DNA of 64,000 nt from Hemerocallis citrina (Eukaryota > Streptophyta > Magnoliopsida > Asparagales > Asphodelaceae), in the NCBI GenBank assembly GCA_017893485.1, contig CM030364.1:43890109-43954108 (forward strand), read 5' to 3'. The translations under genes were made by a program, and so were the position numbers. Under the pieces are notes generated by a model. That model worked only from the letters and a program-made list of their open reading frames with translations, was not told where the DNA came from and did not search any database. Of the stretch, positions 22,356 through 34,255 are shown one piece after another (position 1 is the first letter of the stretch; each line of letters begins with the position of its first letter).

Positions 22356-24240
22356 CTCTCAAAGTAGGCTGAAGTCTCAACCGAGCCAATGATGCTCCCA
22401 AACCTTGCAACACCACCTCGATACCTGCCTAATCCAACTCCTCTGCCAACACCTTCTGCTTCGTAATCAGATGAGACAGACTAACCTTCTGATTGAGTGC
22501 ATCGGCCACCACATTCACTTTTCCTGGGTGATACTTGATCTCAGAAAGAATTCCTCCAAAACTTCCAACCACCGTCTCTGACGTAGATTCAAATCCTTCT
22601 ACTGATAGATGTACTTTAAACTCTTGTGAACTGTGTACATGATGACCTTCTCACCATATACATAGTGCCTTCACTGCTTTAAGGCAAAAATGATAGCTAC
22701 AAGCATAAAGTCATGCGTAGGATAGTTCTTCTCATGACGACGCAATTGTCTTGACCCATATGCAATGACCTTCCCTTTCTACATCAAAACACAACATAAA
22801 CCTCTGAAAGATGCATTACTGTAGATATCATAATCCACACCGGCTCATGGCAATAAAAGAATAGGTGTTTTCATCAACTTCTCCTTCAATTCTGGGAAAC
22901 TGACTTCTTACGTATCCGTCCATTTGAACTCCACATTCTTCTTTGTCAATCCCATCAATGGAACTGCTATTTGCGTGTAACCTTGAATGAAACGCCGATA
23001 GTATCCAGTCAACCCCAAGAAACTCCGGACCTCCTTTACAGTCGTCGGTCTAGGCCAACTCTGCACCGCCTCATTCTTTTGAGGACCAGTATCCACTCCC
23101 TCCTTAGAAAGGATGTGACCCAAAAATGCCACCCCAGATTCACACTTCGACAACTTGGCATACAGATTCTACTCCTGTAACTTCTTCAGAACTTCCGCCA
23201 AATCTCAGCTTGTTCCTCCTCCGACTTCGAGTATACTAGGATATCGTCGATAAATACCACGATGAAAGAGTCGATGAACGGCCACAGAACCTTGTTCATC
23301 GAATCCATGAATGTCGCTAGCGCATTCGTCACCCGAACGGCATCACCAGAAACTCATAATGCCCATGACGAGTCCTGAAATATTTCTTGTGCACATTTTC
23401 CTCCTTAACTCGAACCTGATGGTATCCAGACCGTAGAACAATCTTCGAGAACACAACTGCACCCTGCAGTCGATCGAATAGATCATCAATCCCTCGGGAT
23501 CGAATACTTGTTCTGAATCATCGCCTTATTCAGTTCTCGATAGTCAATGCACATCCTCATTGAACCATCCTTCTTCTTCACAAGCAACACTGGTGCACCA
23601 CAAGGTGAAGCAGTCGGCCTGGTGAATTCCTTGTGCAACAACTCTTCAATCTGCTTCTTCACTTCGCCTTGTTCTACAGGAGCTATCCTGTAAGGAGCTT
23701 TAGATATCGGAGCACTACCCGGCTTGACGTTGATGCAAAACTCAACATCACGCTACAGTGGTAACCCTAGTAGCTCATCCAAGAACACTTTTGAAAAATC
23801 TCGAACTACAGGAATTGCCCTGACTTCCTTCGAAAATTCCGTCTCTGCTAGTGCCGCAACCACCTTCGTGCTCCCCTTCTTCCCTTGAAAAGTCACTACG
23901 GATCCTCCCGGTGCCTTCACCACCACCTCCTTATGCTTGCACTCAATAGTGGCATCATAGATTGCCATCCAATCGATGCCCACAATCACATCGACACCCT
24001 AGACATCCAGCTCAATGAGGTCAATCCAAAAAAGTCTTCCTTTAATCTCGATATCACGCCCTGCATAATATCAATCAGCAATCAACTCCTCTCCTGATGG
24101 CGTTGCCACCAACATAACATGGCTTGGAAAAACCATGGGTTCCCCACTATGCTTCTGATGCGCAACTTTAATCTTCCAATCGTTGTTCCTCAAGCTGGCT
24201 CATCCTCCACTAGTACTTGACTAGCTGACGTTGAAATGCT
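22356..24240 (-). pseudogene. Element B protease, reverse transcriptase and RNase H, broken
   Basis: The minus strand reads right to left. First comes a protease C-terminal region (23753-23989: VGIDWMAIYDATIECKHKEV). The RT follows with [16 protein letters not shown] near 23560, the catalytic FIDD at about 23240, and the RT/RNase H connection at 22908-23153 (FLGHILSKEGV, VRSFLGLTGYYRRFIQGY). RNase H remains run to 22361. Frameshifts occur, for example one extra base near 23490 before the IDDLFD motif. The protease active-site D-S/T-G and gag are absent from the roughly 360 bases left before the 5' LTR, so the front of the polyprotein is deleted. The sequence continues into 12553 once the copia element is removed. 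Confidence 0.87.
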
Positions 24241-24600
24241 ACCATCTTGTGCTGATCTCTACACAGGGTTAGATAAAAATAATGGAATCATCTGAAAGAC
24301 GCCCTCGAGATCAACCTCTTCCAGATCCTCCTCAAGATCTTTCTCAGATTCCTCTAAGCCTTCCGTACAATTTTGTCCATCCACTATCCCACGGAAAGAG
24401 AAAAAGTAAATATCACAAATATAGGTTCAAACCAAGCATAGTACTCGTGATACAAAACCAAAATATGCTCGCATACAATATCACATCAATGTATACGAAG
24501 AGAGTATCATGAATGCAAGTTCAAACAACTGCACATTCATGACTCAAAATAGATACACACACTCTTATGTTACTCATTGAAGCATGGTCGGATACTACTC
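24241..24600 (-). other. Element B leader with degenerate primer site
   Basis: About 360 bp separates the protease remains from the 5' LTR. Next to the LTR end the minus strand reads TAGTATCCGACC (24597-24586), matching 9 of 12 bases of the tRNA-Met primer site TGGTATCAGAGC. No gag can be read here. Confidence 0.5.
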
Positions 24601-27600
24601 TGTAGTGCCCCGAATTTCAATGATAGAAATAAGAGACACAAATCCAGAATTTTTACTTCAATGTAATCCAAACACAGTATAAAACACTGGGAAAAATACA
24701 ACTTTTCTTTACAACAATTCTTCATTACAATGCACAACGGAAAATTTTACACATTCATTACAATAAATCTCAATATTTAAACTTCAGTCATCTCAAGGTC
24801 CAAGCTTTAACCTTGCTCAGGCCACTTACTCGCAAATCCTGCAAAACTGACTAGAAAAGTGGGCATGTCGGTTGAATACAACTGACGCAATACCATAATA
24901 ATAGTAATCCTCCAAAGTCTCACAATCATAAACTTGTCGCACAATATAAAATAAAACAACGATAAAAGACTCATAAAATCAAAAAATGAAACTACACTGA
25001 ATGAATAAGTGTGTGCCGGGAAAACAAAGGGAAAATGCATTAAACAGTGTTCAAGAAAACACAATGCACTCCATTCACACTAATGCATACTTGTTCGGAT
25101 TCTATCCATCACATTCCACAAAGGTCCGAGGGCAAGCCCTTAGCGATCACCGCAACACAAAATCCCTTACCATGAAAATTACACCGGTGACAGAAACAAA
25201 ATTAGACACTCCATGAATGGACCCTATCCCCGGAACGCATCCCACCGAGCTGTACAAGTGTAAACACGAAAGCATGGTAACCATCGCTCAAACTCTAGAG
25301 AATCACCTCCTTTCCGTATATTCCGCGAATAGGCCAGCCAACCCTCAATGCGCAGATACATCGTACATTCCGCAAATAGGCCTGCTGACCTTCAATGCAT
25401 GAACATACCATACGTTCTGCGAATAGGCCTGCCGACCCTCAATGCACAAACATACTAAATCTGTCTCACTTCTAGACATTTCGTGAATAGGCCTGTTGAT
25501 CCTCGACGTGCCAACATACTAGAGAGACACAACAAATACACAGTCCTAGGATACATCTGCTCGACTGAAAAAAGGGCCCATACATACGTTGTCCAAGTTC
25601 CGTCACAACTCCCAACATAGTGTCTGTCCTTAGATTTGGTAATAACAATAACCTGAGTCACCTAGAAATAGCTCTACCCTACCTGACTTCACTTGCCAAA
25701 CCACAAACACTAGCCCCTCAGGGTAATTTCCTACAATCAAAATATCCACTGTCGGTACTCTTGGGTTTGCTCAATATCTAGTGCTCTCAAATCAATGCCT
25801 CAAGCATCCATCCAGGGTTCTCACAATAACCCTAATCACAATCAGAACCCCACTTGGTTCAATCATAGAAAGTACTCTTTATATACTCTTTTCTGAAAAA
25901 TAATATTTTTCCTACAACACCACGGTTGTGAATCAAAATCTTAAACATGAAATACTGTATTCCAAAATAAACATTTGTTCATCTACAAATCTCTTCATTA
26001 TTTACATTTCCTTTTAATAAACTGTTACTACCATAAAATACTCTTTCTTATATGGAAACAAAATTCAATCCACAAAATCCTTTAAATTCCACTTTTAAAT
26101 CACTTTTCATATATACATAAAACTCAGTAAATTTCTCTTTAATCCAATCAACTTAAACTGAAACAAATCTCTTTATTGTTTGGGATCTCATCGCTAAAAT
26201 ATGAAGTTCTTTACTTTAAAAAACTGAAATATCTCCTCTTTAGAAACTGAAAATAACCTTTTAGAATTCGAGTTTTCGTCTTTCAAGACTGAAACATATA
26301 TCCCCTCAAAACTGAGAATTTTATCGACAAAAACATAGATTTTCACCCTCAAAATTATCACTTGAATACATTAAAATTTGAAGTTAGATTAATAAAAAAT
26401 CTAAAATTTATTTGACCCAAAAATAAAATCCCAATTATTCCTCTAGATATAAAATTTATGAGAATAAAACTAGAAATGAATATTCATAACCATACATGGA
26501 AAATAATAGATATTTAATGAAGCAAATAACCCTCCATAAAAAAAATCCAGCCCCAGGTTCAAACCCATGACCCGCACAGCCATAGCGCCAACAGCGTGCG
26601 CCCACCAAAATGTCCAACGTGCCAGCTGTCATCTTCATTCAAAGAATTATGATGAACTGACTCGAACTCGAACCCACTGTTCAACCCTGACCCTAACCCT
26701 AGGGTTTCTACTTTGATTCTTTTGAAATCTACACATCTTATCATGTTCGAATAATAAAATTTCATCACATAAAAATTATTTACTATTAAAACAGTGAATA
26801 AACCCTAAAAATCTCATCTTTAAATGACCAACATGAATTTTAAGAGCATATGACAAATTCTAATCATCTACATTAATTTATGGGTTCATTAAATCACTTC
26901 CTATAAATAAAAACTAGATCTTTCATGCATACAAACTCCATTATTCAAGAACAAATTATTTTAGATCCATACACAATCAAGTTCCAATATTTATGCCTCA
27001 TAATCAACAATATCATATCATGCATACATCTCTACAAATACTACAATCATGCTACACACAATCCATGACTAACATGAGTTTATCCCTAGCATGATACTAT
27101 ATCTTTTTGAGATAAAATATAGCAATAGATTTTAGTGTTACCCACCTCAAGAATAAATTGTTACAAACTAGTAGTCTTCTCCTCCAAGCAAAAGGTCAAC
27201 TCCAATGTCCCTAAAATCACCAAAGCCAAAAGAAAGAGAGAGGCCGAAAGTTCTTGCTCTCTAAATACGCCGGGATCCCTTTCTAGGGTTTCTTTGAGGA
27301 AACTTTAAAAATAAAACCTCATAGAAGGACCAATTTGCATAATGAATTATTTGTTCAATCAGATCAAATCAAATCAATTAAAATGGATAGAATTTCATCC
27401 CCAAATCTCTCCACTGCCAAAACCAGCCCCCAAAATGCAGCCAACCATTTTTTTGAATTCATATTTTACCTCCAAACGACTTTTTACAAAAAGGGTCTCA
27501 TTCTTTCGAATGATTTACAAAAGTAGTTTCTCTTATTCAGAAAAATCCCCAAAAAATAAATTATATCCAATTATAAATGATAGAATTTATTTAGAACTCA

Positions 27601-27726
27601 ATTCCAAAACTTGTATTTCAAAAATATTTGCACGTGTTTTGGACGTGGAAAATGACCATTTCACAGAAATTTATTTAAAAATTATTTATTAATCCAAAAT
27701 ATTGTCTTTAAAATTATGAGAAATGT
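24601..27726 (-). mobile_element. Element B 5' LTR
   Basis: It is co-linear with 4666-7170. The LTR end on the minus strand is GGGGCACTACA at 24601, similar to the end of the solo LTR (GAGTGCTACA). The start side near 27726 is decayed: the expected GGGGCATTACA has become 'gagaaatgt'. It includes the minisatellite (25230-25520) and a tRNA-like segment. The rest is AT-rich and non-coding. It directly abuts LTR H. Confidence 0.8.
26550..26624 (-). repeat. tRNA-like segment in the 5' LTR of element B
   Basis: On the minus strand, GGGTTTGAACCTGG is B-box-like, with a degenerate upstream half. It corresponds to 5992-6064 in the other LTR. Confidence 0.4.
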
Positions 27727-28214
27727 TGTCATTCTTACTTTCAGCCCCGCTTCCCACAGTACGGAATTACGGGCACGCAACTAAGGCCTAACGAATGATA
27801 TAAGTATTCCGACTCACATCAATTATATGTTGTACAAATATAATCTCAACAATTATAAAAGAAATGCATCCATGCATGCTATAAAATAATTATCTAAACA
27901 AGAAATGGAATAAAATAATCTTAAAAAAAAACATCTTCTGAAAATACATAAACTTCAGGTCAAAATACCCGGGAATACAATGTACTAAAATTAATAGAAA
28001 ACTATAACTAGTTTGTTATGACTAACTAGATAGAATAGCAACTTGGATTTAAAAACTAATATAGCAATCACATCGTAGTCGGCTAGAAGGTCTGCTCACC
28101 GAGTCCTTATGATACTTCACCATCGGTACCTTCATCATCGTCATCTGAAGGGGGGGGGGGGGTTCTCTGTTATAGCGAGCTTCGGACATCAAGTAGTAAA
28201 ATACAATATGGATA

Positions 28215-28495
28215 AAGCAAGAAAAAATAATATGAATACTGGAATGATATGATCATGTACTATACAAATAATGACGGTAAGATAAAGCAATCATAACTTT
28301 GAGGCACAATCAATTAATATGTAGTGGTCAATAAACAATAGTCAATGATATAGAAGAAAGCAAAGGAAAATATTATGAATACTGGAATGACAAGATCATG
28401 TACTATACAAGTAATGACGGTAAGATAAAGCAATCATAACTTTGAGGCACAATCAATCGATATGTAGTGGTCAATAAACAATACTCAGTGATAGG
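28215..28495. repeat. Local direct duplication of about 150 bp in LTR H
   Basis: The block beginning 'aatatgaatactggaat' (about 28229) and running through 'gaggcacaatcaat' and 'tagtggtcaataaacaata' recurs from about 28370, with a few changes. It is non-coding. Confidence 0.75.
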
Positions 28496-28561
28496 ATCAA
28501 CGATAATCAATGATGCAATGATTGATAAATAATAGCCGATAATCATTAATGTAAGTGTTGA

Positions 28562-29267
28562 CGCGTGCTCCTTACCGTTTCTTGGTACTTTGTTTTCGTT
28601 CGTGTTGTTTATGGGGTGGGCGGTGGCCTCTGAATTAGTTTACCTGTACCCTTTCTTTTGCTTTTGGGATGATGGATGTATCCCTCCATTTTTATTTTTG
28701 GTGGCTCGCGTGGCCGATGTGTTCTAGCTGTCTCGCCGCACGGTGCAGCTCCCAGTGCCGGGGCGCTTTTTGCTACCCTTGGAGTGCAAGGATGTTTTGC
28801 CTCTGCTATCTTGCATGACATGGGAGGCTTCTCTGTTCGGTCTGTTGCCCGCTGCTGGCATGTGTAGCAGGGAGGGCATCTTTCCGAGTGGTTTGATCTT
28901 TGTCCCGGCGTTTTCCCTGGACCTGTTGGCGCGCCATCTCCGGTCCTGCTGCGTGAGCCTCGCGTGATCTGACGTCTGTTTCTTGCGGTGTTGTCTTGTT
29001 GAGGGGGGTTGCAGGTCACCGCCGTTCCTTGTCGGGAAGCATCTAAACTATCTTTGTCCCACTTGCGTTTTTGCTGTTCTGGTCTTGTTTGTCTGGGTGC
29101 TGTACATTGTAATTCTGTTTTTTCTTTCCTGTTTTGGACGTGCACCTCCCGGCGGCTGTTTTACAGCTTGTAAAACTCTCCTATTTTGTTTTTGTACAGT
29201 TGTTTACTTTAATATAATTTTTGATCTGGCTGGAGTCTTCCGACTCTATCCGTTTACATCAAAAAAA
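28562..29267 (+). mobile_element. 5'-truncated non-LTR retrotransposon (LINE-like)
   Basis: An insert of 706 bp ends in A7 (29261-29267) and is flanked by a 15-bp direct repeat, TAATGTAAGTGTTGA (28547-28561 and 29268-29282). A poly(A) end with a variable-length target duplication is the signature of target-primed reverse transcription. The insert is GC-richer than its surroundings. The 3' part resembles a plant L1 3' UTR (TTTAATATAATTTTTGATC before the tail). No reverse transcriptase is left. A SINE or processed transcript cannot be excluded. Confidence 0.8.
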
Positions 29268-29847
29268 TAATGTAAGTGTTGATGCTTAGTGTCAATCTTA
29301 GGTCTATCAATCTTTTATTAACCTATCTAATGCACATAGTCTTGTGTCCCATATGACATGTTTGGGTGAATAACATTCAAGTGAATGTTTGAACTTAAGT
29401 TGTGAAGTCTACAAGATAATGTACTTGGATCATTCAATAACAATGATGATAATGGCCTTCCAATAACGATGAACAATAATCGATAAACAATAAACGATGA
29501 ACAATGATTGATAACAATACTACAGGAAATACGGGCTCCTTCCGAGTACACTTTTCTTTATTGTCAATTATTAGGTCGGACCCTTTATTTCCCCGGCTTG
29601 TCAATTTTTTATCATGTCATGTAACAGCCGTAAAATATTTTCCTTTAAATATTTTTCCACATGTGCTTTTTCTTCTGTGCACGTACTAATTGTATTATTT
29701 TAATACAAAATTTGTGCAAAAAAATAATTCACTAGGCTAATTATACTAAATTTAATGATAAGAAAAATAATATAAGCATTTATTAAAAACATGAATTTAA
29801 AATGAAATAAAATAATAAAATAAAAATAAAATGAGAAGTGTACAAAA

Positions 29848-29999
29848 CACGTGCACATGTCCACACATGCAATGCACACGATTTTCACAATCCGGCTACA
29901 CTTGTGAGGTTTGACCGTACTTTGAGACGAATGAGGGAGAGTGGGTGTGTGAATGGGTAGTTAGTTGCTAAAACTACTCCCTAATTTTCTATATAAATA
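29848..29999 (+). promoter_or_regulatory. LTR G promoter: G-box plus TATA box
   Basis: CACGTG is at 29848-29853, and TATATAAATACCCC begins near 29989. The G-box lies about 140 bp upstream of the TATA box. The arrangement and the C run after the TATA match the promoter of element A. Confidence 0.6.
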
Positions 30000-30681
30000 C
30001 CCCATACTCTATCCTCAAATGAGCCCAAAACAAATATAAAAAAAAGAGTCAAGAGAGTTGTTCGGGCTTTTACTTTCGGGAAATCAAGGGAAGGCTTGCG
30101 GTTTTGGAGTATGAGCTTTTTGGAGCAATTGGCTAAGGGCTTCAACTACTTGGAGGTCTCTTTTGAGTTAGTTGTTTTCATAATCTTCTAATTTATTGGA
30201 AATTGTGTTTGTTAATTTAAACTAGAAATGTGTAGATGAAGATAAATTGATATGTGCATGTGAAATAGTTTTCCTAGCAATTTTATTTGTGCATAATGAA
30301 ATTAATGTGTGCATGTGTAGGAGTTTTTTTATAAAAAAATTATCTAGTGGGAATTTCTTATAATAAATCCATGAGATCAATTTCCTTGTATGCAATTTGG
30401 TAATGTAGATACTCCTCACACTCTAATTGTGTAAGGAATAATTATTCATCTAATTTAAGTTATAAGACTATGAGTAATTCATAAAATTTAGATAAAAATT
30501 CCTATGTTCCTCAAGAATAAATTAGGATATATATTTTTCGTACAGATACACCAATTTTAGAAATATTTCATTCTGAATTTGTAAGTAATACGTAGCAATT
30601 GCGTTATCAAAATTTTTGAGTTTTTGTACTTACGGTAGTTCGAGTATGTAAGCTTGTGGTGAGCCTTTTTCTCACCAACTA

Positions 30682-30750
30682 TGAGTTGGCTCACTGGTTC
30701 TGAGTTGCGGTTTGAGTTGCTGCTGGGGCTGGGTTCGATGCCGGGCAGGG
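30682..30750 (+). repeat. tRNA-like segment in LTR G
   Basis: An A-box TGGCTCACTGG (30687-30697) and a B-box GGTTCGATGCC (30732-30742) are at tRNA spacing, on the sense strand of the LTR, about 690 bp downstream of the TATA box. Confidence 0.55.
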
Positions 30751-31599
30751 ACTTCTAATTTTTAAAACTTTTTTTTTAATTACTCCTATTAGCTAAATTG
30801 CATGAATTTGATTAAGAATGAATTTAAATCATACTAAAATATTAATGGAATATTTTGAGATAATTTTGTACAAATTTAGAATTTAATTTGTAGGTCAAAT
30901 CACATTACATATTGAATAGTATATCATGATGATTATTTTGAATTCTTTAAGAATACTTAAAAAAATTTTTTGAATGAGCTAACTTTGGAATAATTGAGAT
31001 AATCAAATATAAATTTAGGAAACTCACTTGGGTAAAAATTATAATGTACATTATTCTAATTAAAGAGTAAACTTAGTCATATTTTATTTCGTGACGAAAG
31101 ATTAAAATGTGAAAATTTATCCTAGTATGTGTCTACCATAAGAAAAATGAATTTCATCCGAGAATTTGTGGAAAAAATGATTTATATGACCAATTAAGAA
31201 ATAAACAAAGACTGTATTTTAGAAAATAAACGTATGATATTTGTAAGGGTTTTTATCAAGTCGAATTGATTTTGAGATGTGTTACCTTGAAATGGGAAAT
31301 TTGAAGAGAATGAATGAAAGAATTAAATGATTTGTAATTAATGAGAAATTTTTATGAAGAGGTTAAGATTAACCTAGAGGATCTCTATGTTGCGATGGAT
31401 GGGTTTTAGGAGCTGAGCGAGGCCCGTGATGTCCGGCAAATTTGATAAATGAAATTTTGTGAAATGGTCAATATGAACCTGAAATTTTGATGAGTAAGTT
31501 TAAGTCCAGCAGGGTAAGCTAGTTCTAGGCCATGATAACTAAAATTTAATTAAGGATAGACACTAGAAATGAAGATGTGATAAAGACTGGGCAAATATA

Positions 31600-31870
31600 A
31601 GTGGGGTGTTTCTATATAGTCGGGCGGTGGATTCTAGGACTATATAGACCCAGTCGGGCAGCAGATTCCGGGACTATGGTTGCTTGCGGAAAGAGACAAG
31701 CCTTCATTAAATCCAGGATTATGATGGATCAGGCGGTGGATTTCGGAATCATGAATAGTCGGGTGGATAGGAGGCAGATCTCTAACATATTTCGAGGCTA
31801 GAGCAACACTTATGGGATGTTCGCACAACGAGAATTCTGTGTAGTTGGGCGGTGGATTCTGGGACTAGAA
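31600..31870 (+). repeat. Minisatellite in LTR G
   Basis: Four to five imperfect units carry AGTCGGGCGGTGGATTC followed by GGGACTA. It occupies the same place in the LTR as the GGCAGGCCTA array of the B and solo LTRs but has a different sequence. Confidence 0.65.
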
Positions 31871-33959
31871 TACATACTCGTGGAACGTCTTACCGTAGTA
31901 GGATTTTCATGACGAGGGGTTGAACCCTATAAGGAAAAGTACGTTAAGGGCTTGCCCTCGGACCTATGTAGTATGGGATGCATAGAATCCGAACAAGTCT
32001 ACATTTGTGGCATCGTAAGTATGATTGTCTGTGTCATGCCCCGCTTCCCAAAATACGGGAATACGAGTTTGTGACGAAGGCCCAGTGAATGATATTAACA
32101 TCATCCATAAGCTGTACCAGTCTTAAATCCATAACATGAAAGAATAATCACAACCACGCAGGAAAAAAGCATAATCACACAAACAAACACTGAGATAAAA
32201 CATGCAGTAGTCCAACCTAATAACCAACAACTGGAAATAAACAACAAATACGGGTCAACAAAGCCCGGGATACAAGGTTCAACAAAGTAACAATACGAAT
32301 ATAAAAGTAAACATGGAAGAAATAATTTATTGCAAAGCAAGCTCCTGCTCCAATCCTAGAAGAACTGCTCACCAATGCCTTCTGGCAATTCTCCTTGTGC
32401 ACCTGCAGTTTGATCAACTATAGTGGGGAAAAATGTCCGTTAGAGCAAATACGGATAGCAAGTAGTGAAAAGTAAAGAGTAAAGGAACATGGTACATCAA
32501 GGAATATGAAGCAAGAACAAAATCCAAAGAAATAACAATGTCTATAAACAATGGTCAAGTTTACAAGTGTCAACTTAGGTTTATTAGCATTTTATTTTTC
32601 CTATCTAGTGCACGTACCACTGTGTCCCATACAACAGGTTCGGTGCATGCAAAACAGTGTTCGTTTTAGATATAGTGGTAGGATTTACAGAGCGTGTACT
32701 CGGTGTAACAAGTTAACAAGATAATGTGATAACATGACAACAGGGTCATAAGTATTTCTCCACCTTCCATGTTAATAGTCCAAGTAAACAAGAAGGGCCC
32801 TACCGAGTACAGTTTCTGAGATTATCCACTACTAAGTCAACCCTTATTAACCCGACTTGTTTAATATTTTATTGTGTCATTCATGATCATGCAAGTGTGT
32901 ATAAGAGTATCAAGGCGATGATAAGGATGCACCAAAATGATGCAGTTCATGATAATATACATGTAATTGTGAATCTGAAAAGAGCAGACACAGAAGTACT
33001 AAAACAACAATAACTCATAAACTATAATACGGATTTCGATTCTGTCAAAAGTGCTGTAAACTAGACACATGGGGTTACAATTCATATTCAACGAGTCTCA
33101 ATTGATAATGATTATAACTAGGTCAATTACCCTAATCTTTACAGCTTAAGGGTTATGGCAGCAGCTTATAGTCAAAATTCTATGGGTGAAAACAAGGTGT
33201 AAAATCAACATAAAAATCAACAAAAAAATTAGGAATGGATCCTATGTCTACTATGTTTCTGGAGAGTTTCATGTCATTACACTACTATTATCATGGTGTT
33301 TCAACTAAAATTTGTGTCGATATTTCACTAAATTGCAATTCTGGAAAATACAGACCAGCAGTGACTAAAACTGTAATATCTCACAGCTCAGAGATCGGAA
33401 TCTAGATCCGTAAGATTTTCTGGAAACTAGATTCATTAGGTTACAGTTCCTTTTTATATAGTTTTGGTTGATTCTTATTGTAACAGGGTTGAAACCTCAG
33501 TATAAAACAGAACATGCAGCAAGAAATAATAAAAAGTCGTCATATATATTCATCAAAATGGATAATCTACATGTTCTTGATTCATGGAATGCATTAACAT
33601 TAATGTACAGCAATTAGGATGTATTTTTACGGCGTAAAAGCCAAGTTATCACTGTATTTTTCTATATACAAGTTTCTAACCAATTTATTCATGTCGTGTG
33701 TGCATGCAAGCTTGGGTTTGAATTAATGGATGTTGGTACGAAGTCAAGGATACTTTGGGTTAGCTCGTGTAAACCCTCGATATCCCCAACAGAAGGTTCG
33801 CAATGCAATATTACAATAATCGAAGGAGAACTACGCGCGGAGATCAATAATCTTGAACTAGAAAAATCAAACGAGTTCTAACTGACTTGCCTTTAGATGA
33901 CAATTAGATCCGAATGTGCGAAGAATAACGGGATCGGAATCCCGGCAATATGGCGATGA

Positions 33960-34255
33960 GCAAATGATCACGATCCGGCATGGATCTTGATGAGGATCAA
34001 GATCAGATGATCAGATGACTGAGATCGAAGATCAAGATCAAGATCAAGATGATGATCACGATCGTGATGATCAAGATGTAGATCCAATGATCGAGATCAA
34101 GATCTTGATGATGATGATGGTGATGATGATCAATGAAAATCCAATGGCCAAGATCAACGAATATAGAAGTGATCACGATCGTGATGATCAAGTGGCGATC
34201 GGACGAACGAGATCAAGGTGACTAAGGAGATGATGATCTGATGGCTGAGATCAAA
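33960..34255. repeat. GATC-rich cluster in LTR C (copy 1)
   Basis: About 25 GATC tetramers occur in roughly 290 bp, within units such as GATCACGATCGTGATGATCA and GATCAAGATCAAGAT. Related clusters lie at 37365-37645, 40540-40770 and 60740-61030. It has no coding sense. Confidence 0.8.

Larger units (their letters stand above)
27727..29619 (-). mobile_element. LTR H, partial (minus strand), with LINE inside
   Basis: The left end (TGTCAT ... GCCCCGCTTCCC) matches the LTR-end signature of C (32032) and D (38023), with about 11 extra bases. Its right part (29510-29619) aligns with 32790-32880 in LTR C. It is cut at 29619 by the start of LTR G. A G run is at about 28149-28162. The stretch 28200-28500 holds two copies of an approximately 170-bp block ('gaatactggaatgatatgatcatgtactatac'). 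Confidence 0.65.
29620..32031 (+). mobile_element. LTR G, 5' part (plus strand)
   Basis: It starts TGTAACAGCCG at 29620 after TGTCA (candidate target duplication). It has a G-box and TATA promoter, a tRNA-like segment, a minisatellite (31600-31870), and near its right edge the 'ccctcggacctatgtagtatgggatgc' block found toward the ends of the A, B and solo LTRs. It is cut at 32031 by LTR C. The rest is presumably right of the window. It is non-coding. Confidence 0.65.

Noticed and set aside
28609..29145. Minus-strand ORF of 178 codons inside the LINE-like insert
   Set aside because: It is antisense to the poly(A)-defined strand, low in recognisable motifs, and best explained by the GC-rich composition.
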